64,000 nt of DNA from DASYLJ01 sp964404165 (GTDB taxonomy: Bacteria; Desulfobacterota; Binatia; DP-6): assembly GCA_964404165.1 (NCBI GenBank), contig CAYOIZ010000035.1, positions 3,744 through 67,743 of the forward strand, in the 5' to 3' direction. This document shows, in pieces, positions 8,959 to 16,559 of the stretch. Both the position numbers and the translations under genes were made by a program. A model generated the notes under the pieces. That model saw only the letters and a list, made by a program, of their open reading frames with translations. It was not told the DNA's origin and did no database searches. The first letter of the stretch is position 1. Every line of letters starts with the position of its first letter.

Positions 8959-9778
8959 GGCGAAGGCGCCGGTCGCGGGCGGCAAGCGCGTCGAGGTCCC
9001 GATCAAGAAGGCCACGGGCCCCGGCGACGACAAGGTCCACACGTGGCCGCACCTGGTGCGCGCCGAGTTCCTGATGACGGTGCTCGTCACCATCCTGCTG
9101 CTCATCTGGGCGCTGCTGGTGGACGCGCCGCTCGAAGAGCCTGCCAACCCCGCCCGTACGCCGAACCCGTCGAAGGCGCCGTGGTACTTCCTGGGCCTTC
9201 AGGAGATGCTGGTCTTCTTCGACCCGTGGCACGCGGGCGTCGTGCTGCCCACGTTCATCATCGTGGGCCTGATGGTCATCCCCTACATCGACATCAATCC
9301 GAAGGGGAACGGCTACTACTGCTGGAAGGACCGCAAGTGGGAGATCCTGACGTTCATCGTCGGCTTCCACATCCTGTGGGTCTCGCTGATCGTCATCGGC
9401 ACGCTGCTGCGCGGCCCGGGCTGGAACTGGTTCTGGTTCTGGGAGAAGTGGGACGCGCACAAGGTCGAGTCACTCACCAACGTCGACCTGCCGTATCTCC
9501 TCGGCGTGCGCGATCAGACGACGGCGTTCGTCGTGGGTCTGGGGCTCGTGGTGGCGTTCCTCGTCGGCAGCATGATCGGCTTCTACTACATGTGTAAGGC
9601 CATCAAGGGCCCCGACTTCGAGTCGTTCATGGAGCGGTGGGGCGCGGCGCGATTCTTCCTGACGGGCTTCCTGCTGGTGAACATGTGGGCCGTCGTCGTC
9701 AAGATGATTCTGCGGCACTTCTTCAACATCCAATACGTGATGGTGCTGAAGACCCCGTACTTCAGCATCAACATCTGA
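8945..9778 (+). CDS. petD: Subunit IV-type C-terminal half of cytochrome b, extended
   Basis: A 277-residue membrane protein. The quinol-site motif appears as APWYFLGLQEML (APWY at residues 78-81) where canonical complexes have PEWY, so the usual Qo glutamate is replaced. A first helix (about residues 43-60) precedes it. After PWHAGVVLPTFIIVGLMVIPY there are three further hydrophobic stretches (around residues 137-155, 193-215 and 236-258), more than plant subunit IV has. It completes the quinol-oxidising core with the b6 protein. It overlaps the preceding microprotein gene and is followed by another microprotein gene and the multihaem cytochrome. Confidence 0.9.
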   Translation: MATPEAKAPVAGGKRVEVPIKKATGPGDDKVHTWPHLVRAEFLMTVLVTILLLIWALLVDAPLEEPANPARTPNPSKAPWYFLGLQEMLVFFDPWHAGVVLPTFIIVGLMVIPYIDINPKGNGYYCWKDRKWEILTFIVGFHILWVSLIVIGTLLRGPGWNWFWFWEKWDAHKVESLTNVDLPYLLGVRDQTTAFVVGLGLVVAFLVGSMIGFYYMCKAIKGPDFESFMERWGAARFFLTGFLLVNMWAVVVKMILRHFFNIQYVMVLKTPYFSINI

Positions 9779-9802
9779 CGTCGCGATCCGACGTGACGTC
9801 AG

Positions 9803-9964
9803 ATGTGGCTCTTCTCGAAACTCCTCCAGGCGGCTGGGTTCACCTACGTGGGCTACGGCCTCTACTGGGGCATCGGACGGGACGACATGTGGAAGGAACT
9901 CTACTTGTCGCTCGCAGGGCTGGCGGTGTTCTACACCGGGCGGTTCCTCGAGCGGAGAGCGTGA
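9803..9964 (+). CDS. 53-residue membrane microprotein between subunit IV and the octahaem cytochrome
   Basis: A short reading frame (MWLFSKLLQAAGFTYVGYGL...) with an N-terminal amphipathic segment and a second hydrophobic segment near LYLSLAGLAVFYTGRFLERRA. It starts 24 bases after the subunit IV stop and ends eight bases before the cytochrome c start. Position, orientation and high-GC codon use support a real gene. It is the second small membrane gene in this operon and a likely accessory subunit; no family was recognised. Confidence 0.6.
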   Translation: MWLFSKLLQAAGFTYVGYGLYWGIGRDDMWKELYLSLAGLAVFYTGRFLERRA

Positions 9965-9972
9965 GCTGAACG

Positions 9973-12756
9973 ATGCCACGTCGAGAAAACACCCCGCAGG
10001 ATGACGAGAAGCGCTCCTATGGAGCGCTCTGGTTGGTGCTGTCGCTCGTGCTGTTCGTCTGCGCGTTGTGGGCGGTCGCCGACGACAACTTCTTCCGCCG
10101 TCCGTGGAAGAGTTGGCAGGCCGGCTTCAGTCGGCTCGAGATCTCCCGCATCGAGGACGCCATCGCCGCCGAGCAGGCGAAGCTCGACGCCGACCCGAAG
10201 TACCAGGAGGCCGTGAAGGCCCTGGCGGCGGCGAAGGCCAAGGTCGACTCGGGCGAGACGGCCACGGAGATCAGCGCACTCGAGAGCAAGCTCGCGGAGG
10301 CGCGGCTCGTCGACAAGGAGAAGGACCTCAACCTGCGCTTCGTGAAGAGCGAGCTCGAGGAGCTGCGCTACCACTTCGACGAGGCCAAGCATCACGGTCA
10401 CCCCACCGACGGCATCATGGCAGAGATCGAGAAGCGCGAGCAGCTTCGCGCCGAGCGCCAGAAGATCTTCGCCGAGTCGCAGGCGCACATCGCGGAGATC
10501 GAGAACGCGATCAAGGAGAAGCAGGCCGCGGTCAAGTCCGCCGAGGACGCCATCGCCGACCTGAGCGTCGCGAAGGAAGACCTGCAGCAGAAGCTCGAGA
10601 CCGTCTCGCTCGGCAAGTATCCCGGCCCCACGCTCTCGCCGCCGTTCATCAAGACGGAATGGCAGCCGAAGATCCCGAAGATCCAGCAGGTCGTGCTGGA
10701 GGAGTACGACCGCAACGCGTACAACCAGCCGGTCGCGCGCGTCGATCGCTGCCCCACCTGTCACATCGGCATCAACAAGACGGGCTTCGACGACCAGCCG
10801 AATCCCTGGAAGACGCATCCGCGTCGCGACCTGTTCCTCGGCAAGCACGATCCCGGCAAGTTCGGCTGTACGGCCTGTCACAACGGCGACGGTACCGCGG
10901 TCAACAGCGAGAAGTACGCGCACTGCGACTACTACGACGAGAACGGCACGCTCGAAGAGGTCCATCTCCGCGAGGCGCTCGCGCTGTACCGCGGTCCGAA
11001 GATGCAGGCCAACTGCATCAAGTGTCACGCCAGCGTGCAGCATCTCGAGGGCGCCGAGGTCCTGGCGCGCGGCGAGAAGCTCTTCATCGACCTCGGCTGC
11101 CACGGCTGCCACCTCGCCGAGGGATACGAGGATCTCTCGAAGGAGCACGGCGTCACCGCCATCGGTCCGTCGCTGCGTCGCATCGGAGCCAAGGCCGATC
11201 CGGCCTGGTTGGTGCAGTGGGTGAAGAACCCCCACGTCTACCGGCCGCGCACGCGCATGCCGAACTTCATGTTCAACGACGTGCAGGCGGAGAAGATCAC
11301 CGCCTACCTGCTCGACACCTCGAAGGCGCCGAGCCAGGAATGGCTCGCCGCCAATGCCGATCCCGGCATCAGCGCCGGTGGCGCGCAGGCCGAGAAGGGC
11401 CGCCAGCTGATGGACACCCTCGGCTGTCGCGCCTGCCACGCGCTGGCACCCGACGAGGTCGCCGGGCAGCTCGGCGCCGACAAGGACATCGCGCCGAACC
11501 TGTCGCAGATCGCCGCCAAGACCGACGGCCGCTGGATGTACCACTGGATCAAGGATCCGCGCGGCTACTCCTCGGTGTCGCGCATGCCCAGCCTGCGGCT
11601 CACCGACGACGAAGCGAACGCCATCACCGCCTACCTGCTCACCCTCGGCGAGAAGACGCCCCCGGTCGATGGGCTCGCCACACGGCTCGCGGATCCGATG
11701 AACGTCGCCGACGGGCAGGCGCTGGTGCGGAAGTACGGTTGCGCCGGCTGCCACGACATCCCGGGTATGGAGAGCGAGTCGCGCATCGGCGCCGAGCTGT
11801 CCACCTACGGCAACAAGACGAAGGAAGAGCTCTTCTTCGGCGACCGCACCGATCTCCAGGAGACGTGGGACGTCTTCACGTACCACAAGATCAAGGAGCC
11901 GCGCGGCTACGCCACGCAGTGGATCGAGCAGCTGATGCCGCAGTTCGATCTGGCCGACGAGGACATCTACGCGCTCAGGGTGTTCCTGACCAGCCGCACC
12001 GAGCTCAAGGTACCGGGCCAGTACCGGTTCAAGTCGGCCGACGCCGAGCAGGTCGTCCACGGCGAACGGCTCGTCGCGCGCTACAACTGCACCGGCTGCC
12101 ACATCATCGAAGGGAAGGGCGGTGACATCCGCCGTCTCTACGAGACCCAGATCACGATGGCGCCGCCGAACCTGCTCGGCGAGGGTGCGAAGGTCCAGCA
12201 GCCCTGGCTGTTCAACTTCCTGAAGGCGCCGACGCCGATCCGTCCGTGGCTGCAGGTGCGCATGCCCACCTTCGGGCTCGACAACCACGAGACCACCACC
12301 GCGGTCGACTACTTCGCGGCACTCGACGACGTCACGGTGCCGTTCACGCACATCGATCGTGCGGCGCTGACGCCGCCCATGGTCGAGGCGGGCGCGCTGC
12401 TCGCGTCCACCGACTACCTGTCGTGCTTCTCGTGCCACGTGCGCGGCAGCCAGAACCCCGAGGGGTCGCCGGACAGCTGGGCCCCCAACCTCGCCATGGC
12501 CGCCAGCCGGCTGCATCCCGACTGGATCGTCAAGTGGCTCGAGGATCCGCAGAAGCTGATGCCGGGCACCAAGATGCCCACGTTCTACGCCGATCCGAAC
12601 GTCACCGACGGTCCGCCCGACGTGCTCGGCGGCGACGACAACGCGCAGATCCGCGCGTTGCGTGACTACGTGATCTCGCTCGGTATGCCGTCGCTCACGC
12701 CCCCGCCTGCGCAGTCGGCGGGCATCGTGTCCGCCGGCCCCGGGGCCACCCAGTAA
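9973..12756 (+). CDS. Membrane-anchored octahaem cytochrome c with a long coiled coil
   Basis: A 927-residue protein with one membrane helix near residues 16-35 (ALWLVLSLVLFVCALWAV). A coiled coil of about 170 residues follows (roughly 45-215), then eight CxxCH haem-binding motifs at C260, C299, C348, C376, C485, C590, C706 and C818. Several are followed by the DPxxLxxWxxxP...RMPxF pattern of class I mono-haem domains, so the protein is a string of cytochrome c modules with methionine ligands (RMPNF, RMPSL, KMPTF). It takes the place of cytochrome c1 or f in this bc-type complex and probably passes electrons from the Rieske protein to periplasmic carriers. Its length and coiled coil are unusual for that role. 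Confidence 0.92.
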   Translation: MPRRENTPQDDEKRSYGALWLVLSLVLFVCALWAVADDNFFRRPWKSWQAGFSRLEISRIEDAIAAEQAKLDADPKYQEAVKALAAAKAKVDSGETATEISALESKLAEARLVDKEKDLNLRFVKSELEELRYHFDEAKHHGHPTDGIMAEIEKREQLRAERQKIFAESQAHIAEIENAIKEKQAAVKSAEDAIADLSVAKEDLQQKLETVSLGKYPGPTLSPPFIKTEWQPKIPKIQQVVLEEYDRNAYNQPVARVDRCPTCHIGINKTGFDDQPNPWKTHPRRDLFLGKHDPGKFGCTACHNGDGTAVNSEKYAHCDYYDENGTLEEVHLREALALYRGPKMQANCIKCHASVQHLEGAEVLARGEKLFIDLGCHGCHLAEGYEDLSKEHGVTAIGPSLRRIGAKADPAWLVQWVKNPHVYRPRTRMPNFMFNDVQAEKITAYLLDTSKAPSQEWLAANADPGISAGGAQAEKGRQLMDTLGCRACHALAPDEVAGQLGADKDIAPNLSQIAAKTDGRWMYHWIKDPRGYSSVSRMPSLRLTDDEANAITAYLLTLGEKTPPVDGLATRLADPMNVADGQALVRKYGCAGCHDIPGMESESRIGAELSTYGNKTKEELFFGDRTDLQETWDVFTYHKIKEPRGYATQWIEQLMPQFDLADEDIYALRVFLTSRTELKVPGQYRFKSADAEQVVHGERLVARYNCTGCHIIEGKGGDIRRLYETQITMAPPNLLGEGAKVQQPWLFNFLKAPTPIRPWLQVRMPTFGLDNHETTTAVDYFAALDDVTVPFTHIDRAALTPPMVEAGALLASTDYLSCFSCHVRGSQNPEGSPDSWAPNLAMAASRLHPDWIVKWLEDPQKLMPGTKMPTFYADPNVTDGPPDVLGGDDNAQIRALRDYVISLGMPSLTPPPAQSAGIVSAGPGATQ

Positions 12757-12787
12757 CCAGACACTGACTCGCAAGGAGGATTGCACG

Positions 12788-13507
12788 ATGATGAGTGGAC
12801 GTATCCTGGTCACCGGCCTCGGACTGGCGCTGACGCTGGCCGGCCAGGCGAATGCCTACGAGGCGATCGCCGTCACCGACGGCGGCGGCCTCAGCGGCGT
12901 CGTGAAGTTCGTCGGTACCCCGCCCGCACCCGAGAAGTTCGAGGTCACGAAGGACGTCGAGGCGTGCGGCAAGGAGAAGATGAAGGGCGATCTCGACGTG
13001 GGTGCCGGTGGCGGCATCGCCAACGTCGCCGTCGTCGTGAAGGCGTCGAAGGGCAAGGCGCTCGAGATCCCGACCGCGCCGATCACCTTCGACCAGAAGG
13101 GCTGCGAGTACCATCCGCACGTGCTGGCGTTCCCCGCCGGCAGCACCATCCAGGTGCTGAACCCCGACGGCGTGCTCCACAACGTGCACGTGATGGGCAA
13201 GGCCAACCCCGAAGCCAATCGCGCCATGCCGAAGTTCCAGAAGAAGGTCGACTGGAAGGTCGAGAAGGCCGAGTGGCCCATCGCCGTCAAGTGCGACGCG
13301 CATCCGTGGATGCACGCCTACTGGATGTCGATGGATCAGCCGTACTACGCGGTCACCGACGCGAGCGGCGCCTTCAAGATCACCGATCTGCCGCCCGGCG
13401 ACTACGAGGTCGAAGTGTGGCACGCCACCCTCGGCAAGAAGACCGAGAAGGTGACGATCAAGGCCAAGGAAGACACCAAGGTCGACTGGACGCTCAGCAA
13501 GTCGTGA
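12788..13507 (+). CDS. Periplasmic cupredoxin-like protein with carboxypeptidase-regulatory-like fold
   Basis: A 239-residue protein with a signal peptide (cleaved near AGQANA-YE) and an AAGGAGG ribosome site nine bases before the ATG. The middle part resembles plastocyanin-like domains: candidate copper ligands are His131/His134 (LHNVHV) and C169-x2-H172-x2-M175 (CDAHPWM). The end (GAFKITDLPPGDYEVEVWH) is a carboxypeptidase-regulatory-like motif, and relatives are often annotated as methylamine utilisation proteins. It lies 31 bases after the octahaem cytochrome gene, so it may be a copper electron carrier for that complex; copper binding is inferred. Confidence 0.75.
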   Translation: MMSGRILVTGLGLALTLAGQANAYEAIAVTDGGGLSGVVKFVGTPPAPEKFEVTKDVEACGKEKMKGDLDVGAGGGIANVAVVVKASKGKALEIPTAPITFDQKGCEYHPHVLAFPAGSTIQVLNPDGVLHNVHVMGKANPEANRAMPKFQKKVDWKVEKAEWPIAVKCDAHPWMHAYWMSMDQPYYAVTDASGAFKITDLPPGDYEVEVWHATLGKKTEKVTIKAKEDTKVDWTLSKS

Positions 13508-13974
13508 GCCCGACGGTCCGCTGCGCCGCTCTCGCCGTCCTTCTGCTCGCGCTGATGCGCGGCGAAGGCGGCGCGGCCGACCGCGACAAGCTCTCCTGTC
13601 TCAAGAACGCGCGCAGCACCTTCGGCAGCTGCCAGCGCGACGCGCAGCAACGCTGCAAGACCGAGTTCGACACCTCGCTCCGCAACTGCTTCGGCGCCGA
13701 CAATTCCTGCGTCCGCGGGTGTCAGGCCGACGAGGGACGCTGCCAGGTCGACCCGTCGGCGAATCAGGAGGGCTGCAAGATCGCGTGCGGCACCGACCTC
13801 AAGTCGGCGCTCCGCGACTGCAAGGTCGAGGTCGCGCTCGAGGAATGCCAGCAGACCGCCCGCGTGAAGGCACTCAAGTGCCGCCAGAAGTGCACCGCCG
13901 TGACGGCGCCCGCAAAGCAGCGCTGCGCCGAGGCGTTCAAGAACTGCCTCATCGCCTGCGCCAGTGGGGGGTGA
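13504..13974 (+). CDS. Secreted Cys-rich protein with repeated CX3C motifs (copy 1)
   Basis: A 156-residue protein whose GTG start at 13504 overlaps the stop of the cupredoxin gene, so translation is coupled. A signal peptide (residues 1-25) precedes a mature part with 16 cysteines. Several occur as CX3C pairs (CVRGC, CKIAC, CRQKC, CLIAC), a spacing that suits helical hairpins held by disulfides. Multihaem motifs are absent. A paralogue lies at 15185-15664 and shares CFG-x4-C-x3-CQAD-x3-CQ and the C-terminal CAS. Function is unknown; a periplasmic scaffold or metal-binding role is possible. The four-base gap to corA suggests the operon continues. Confidence 0.65.
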   Translation: MSPTVRCAALAVLLLALMRGEGGAADRDKLSCLKNARSTFGSCQRDAQQRCKTEFDTSLRNCFGADNSCVRGCQADEGRCQVDPSANQEGCKIACGTDLKSALRDCKVEVALEECQQTARVKALKCRQKCTAVTAPAKQRCAEAFKNCLIACASGG

Positions 13975-13977
13975 CCG

Positions 13978-14949
13978 ATGCTGGTCGACTGCGCCGCCTA
14001 CGGGGGCGGCTGCCGCATCGCCGACGTCCCGCTGGACGACATCGACAAGTGGGTCGGGCGCGACGACACCTTCATCTGGGTCGGCCTCTACGAGCCCACC
14101 GACGCCGAGCTCGACAAGGTGCAGTCCGAGCTGGCGCTGCACGAGCTGGCGGTCGAGGACGCCCGCCGCGCCCACCAGCGCCCCAAGCTCGAGGAGTACG
14201 GCCAGTCACTCTTCGTGGTGCTGCGGACCGCGCAGTGGAACGAGACGAACAAGGCCGTCGACTGGGGCGAGACGCATCTCTTCATCGGCCGCGACTACGT
14301 CGTCTCGGTGCGTCATGGCGAGTCGCCGTCCTACGCGCCCGTGCGCGGGCGCTGCCAGAGCACGCCCCATCTCCTGCGGCACGGAACGGGGTTCGTCCTC
14401 TACGCCATCATGGACTACGTCGTCGACCACTACTTCGCGGTGATCGACGGCCTGGAAGATCAGATGGAGGAGCTCGAGGAGGCGATCTTCGGCGGCGAGG
14501 TGGCCGAGGAGTCGACGCAGCGCATCTACCAGCTGAAGCGTCAGCTGATCGCGGTGAAACGTGCGGTGGCGCCTCTCATCGAGGTCTGCAACCGCCTGGT
14601 CCGCTTCGATCAGGGGCTCATCACCGACGTGGCCCGGCCGTACTTCCGGGACATCTACGACCACGTGGTGCGGATCAACGAGTCGGTGGACTCCATCCGG
14701 GACGCCCTCGGCGACGCGCTCGAGGCCAATCTGGCCCTGGTGTCGATCCGCCAGAACGAGACCATGAAGGGGCTGGCGGCCTGGGCCGGCATCATTGCCG
14801 TCCCGACCATGCTGGCCGGCATCTGGGGCATGAACTTCGAGGTCATGCCCGAGCTCAAGAATCCCTACGGCTACCCCATGGCGCTGACGCTGATCTTCGG
14901 TGCGGCGGCCTTCCTCTACTGGCGCTTCAAGAAGACCGGCTGGCTGTAG
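13978..14949 (+). CDS. corA: CorA-family magnesium/cobalt transporter
   Basis: A 323-residue protein with a large cytoplasmic N-terminal domain, a long stalk helix (about residues 195-275) and two C-terminal membrane helices. The signature GMN occurs in LAGIWGMNFEVMPEL near residue 285, followed by the PYGYP loop and a basic C-terminal tail (RFKKTGWL). CorA pentamers let Mg2+ or Co2+ enter down the membrane potential. The gene starts four bases after the Cys-rich protein gene, at the end of the electron-transfer operon. A 12-bp palindrome (GGTCGTACGACC, 14950-14961) directly follows the stop. Confidence 0.93.
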   Translation: MLVDCAAYGGGCRIADVPLDDIDKWVGRDDTFIWVGLYEPTDAELDKVQSELALHELAVEDARRAHQRPKLEEYGQSLFVVLRTAQWNETNKAVDWGETHLFIGRDYVVSVRHGESPSYAPVRGRCQSTPHLLRHGTGFVLYAIMDYVVDHYFAVIDGLEDQMEELEEAIFGGEVAEESTQRIYQLKRQLIAVKRAVAPLIEVCNRLVRFDQGLITDVARPYFRDIYDHVVRINESVDSIRDALGDALEANLALVSIRQNETMKGLAAWAGIIAVPTMLAGIWGMNFEVMPELKNPYGYPMALTLIFGAAAFLYWRFKKTGWL

Positions 14950-15184
14950 GGTCGTACGACCTCCGGGCGCCGTTTCGCGCAACGACAGCGGGTCTGCAAT
15001 ACGGTGCAGGGTTGCATGGTGCAGTGCGTAGTGCAGTCGAAACCAAGCTAGTGTTTACGGTGCTTGCCCACGCAGCGTATGGCACCGCTTCTGCTTTAGG
15101 GAGAACTGAGCTACATCGCTCCAGCCTCCGGGGGGGACCCGACCCGTCCGGCATCGACCCGACTCGACTAAGGAGGAATACAGA

Positions 15185-15664
15185 ATGATCCGTCGCCCAG
15201 CTCTCATTGCCGCAGCCGCCCTTGCCGTCTTCGGCCTCACAGTCGCCGTTCCGAGCGCCGACGCCATCACCGTGAAGACGCGGGTGTGCGTCAAGGAGGC
15301 ACGGGATCGGCTCAAGCAGAGCACGGCCGCCTGCCGCGACACGGCGCGTAGCAACTACTCGAGTGAGTTCTCGAGCTGCTTCGGCCCCGGCGCCACCTGT
15401 GCCTCCGAGTGTCAGGCCGATCAGGCAGAGTGCCAGGCACCCTTTGCCGCCGCCCAGAAGGCCGACGGCGACGCGTGTCGCGCGACCGGCAAGGCGGCCA
15501 TCGAGGCTTGTCGTGACAATGTCGATCCGCAGGCCTGCGCCGCGGCTGCCCGTCTGACCCAGTTCGCCTGCATCCAGGCGGCCGCCGCCGAGCAGGCAGC
15601 GAATCTCCAGAGCTGCACCGCCGATTTCAGCGATTGCGTCGGCGCCTGCGCCAGCGACCGCTGA
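15185..15664 (+). CDS. Secreted Cys-rich protein with CX3C motifs (copy 2)
   Basis: A 159-residue protein with a strong ribosome site (AAGGAGGA, 15170-15177) and a signal peptide ending near PSADA. The mature protein has 13 cysteines and is Ala-rich and helical. CASEC and CVGAC pairs, the block CFGPGATCASECQADQAECQ and the CAS end align it with the protein at 13504-13974. It stands alone, with 235 bases upstream and a strong 17-bp hairpin downstream, so it has its own promoter and may be well expressed. Function unknown; a disulfide-linked periplasmic or outer-surface protein is the simplest reading. Confidence 0.68.
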   Translation: MIRRPALIAAAALAVFGLTVAVPSADAITVKTRVCVKEARDRLKQSTAACRDTARSNYSSEFSSCFGPGATCASECQADQAECQAPFAAAQKADGDACRATGKAAIEACRDNVDPQACAAAARLTQFACIQAAAAEQAANLQSCTADFSDCVGACASDR

Positions 15665-15693
15665 GACTCCTCCCACCAAAAAGACCCCACCGC

Positions 15694-15732
15694 ACACGTG
15701 GCGGGGGCCGCACGCCGGCCCCCGCCACGTGT
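15694..15732 (+). terminator. Strong 17-bp hairpin after the Cys-rich gene
   Basis: A perfect 17-bp stem (15694-15710 with 15716-15732) with a 5-base loop lies 30 bases after the Cys-rich stop. It is followed by CGTTTGG, only a short T-run, and preceded by a run of A, so it could end transcription in either direction. Confidence 0.75.
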
Positions 15733-15773
15733 CGTTTGGTGCTCGCGGTGCGAGACTGTGCTAGCTCCCGCCC

Positions 15774-16556
15774 ATGCGCCTCCAGGACCGTATCGCCATC
15801 GTCACCGGCGCCGGCTCCGGCCTCGGCCGTGCCGGTGCGCTCGCCCTCGCTCGTGAAGGGGCCAGCGTCGCGGTGAGCGACCTCGACGGTGCCGCCGCCG
15901 AGGCCACGGTCGCGGCCATCGCCGCCGCCGGCGGAACCGCCATCGGGGTTCCCGCCGATGCCGGCGACCGCCAGCAGGCGAAGCACCTCATCGACGAGAC
16001 GGTGCACCGCTTGGGCGGCCTCGACATCCTCTACAACAACGCCGGCGTTGCGCCGGTGGGTCGCGACGGCTTCACGCCGGCGATCGACGAGGACGACTGG
16101 GACTGGGTCCTTCGCGTCAACCTGACCAGCGTCTACCTGTGCTGCAAGTATGCCATCCCAGTGATGGCGGGTCGTCGGGGCGCGGTGATCGTCAACACGG
16201 CATCGTCGATGGCGGTACTGCCGCTCGGAATGATGGACGCCTATGCCGCCTCGAAGGCCGGCGTCGCAGGCCTGACGCGCTCGCTGGCGCCCGGCTGTGG
16301 CCAGCTCGGTATCCGCGTCAACGCGATCTGCCCGGGATACGTCGACACGCCGATGAACGCGATGATCTTCGGCAACGACGATTTTCGCGACGCCTTCGCG
16401 CGTGACCACGCCATGGGCGTGCAGCCGCCGGAGGAGATCGCGGCCATGGTCGTATTCCTGGCGTCGGACGAGGCGTCGAGCCTCACCGGCGCCGTCATCA
16501 CCTGCGACCGTGGCTGGACCGCGTTCAAGCGCCCCGGTGTCCTGGCCGGGGTTTGA
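15774..16556 (+). CDS. Short-chain dehydrogenase/reductase
   Basis: A 260-residue classical SDR. It shows the nucleotide-binding TGAGSGLG near the N-terminus, NNAG, the catalytic Ser in NTASS, and the YxxxK pair in DAYAASKAG. After these come the PG motif ICPGYVDTPM and the usual C-terminal TGAVITCDRGW. It uses NAD(P)H to interconvert alcohols and ketones; the substrate cannot be read from sequence. The acidic residue after the second strand (SDLDG) suggests NAD(H) rather than NADP(H). It is converged on by the large repeat protein gene, three bases away. Confidence 0.92.
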   Translation: MRLQDRIAIVTGAGSGLGRAGALALAREGASVAVSDLDGAAAEATVAAIAAAGGTAIGVPADAGDRQQAKHLIDETVHRLGGLDILYNNAGVAPVGRDGFTPAIDEDDWDWVLRVNLTSVYLCCKYAIPVMAGRRGAVIVNTASSMAVLPLGMMDAYAASKAGVAGLTRSLAPGCGQLGIRVNAICPGYVDTPMNAMIFGNDDFRDAFARDHAMGVQPPEEIAAMVVFLASDEASSLTGAVITCDRGWTAFKRPGVLAGV

Positions 16557-16559
16557 CGA

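Noticed and set aside
9931..12813. A 960-codon open frame antisense to the octahaem cytochrome
   Set aside because: The plus strand has eight CxxCH motifs and a clear operon context. The antisense product is Leu/Arg/Val-rich without a domain.
14950..15184. A promoter or small RNA in the corA to Cys-rich gap
   Set aside because: GTGCAG occurs three times and TTTACG could be a -35 box, but no matching -10 or terminator defines a transcript. Only the ribosome site before 15185 is firm.
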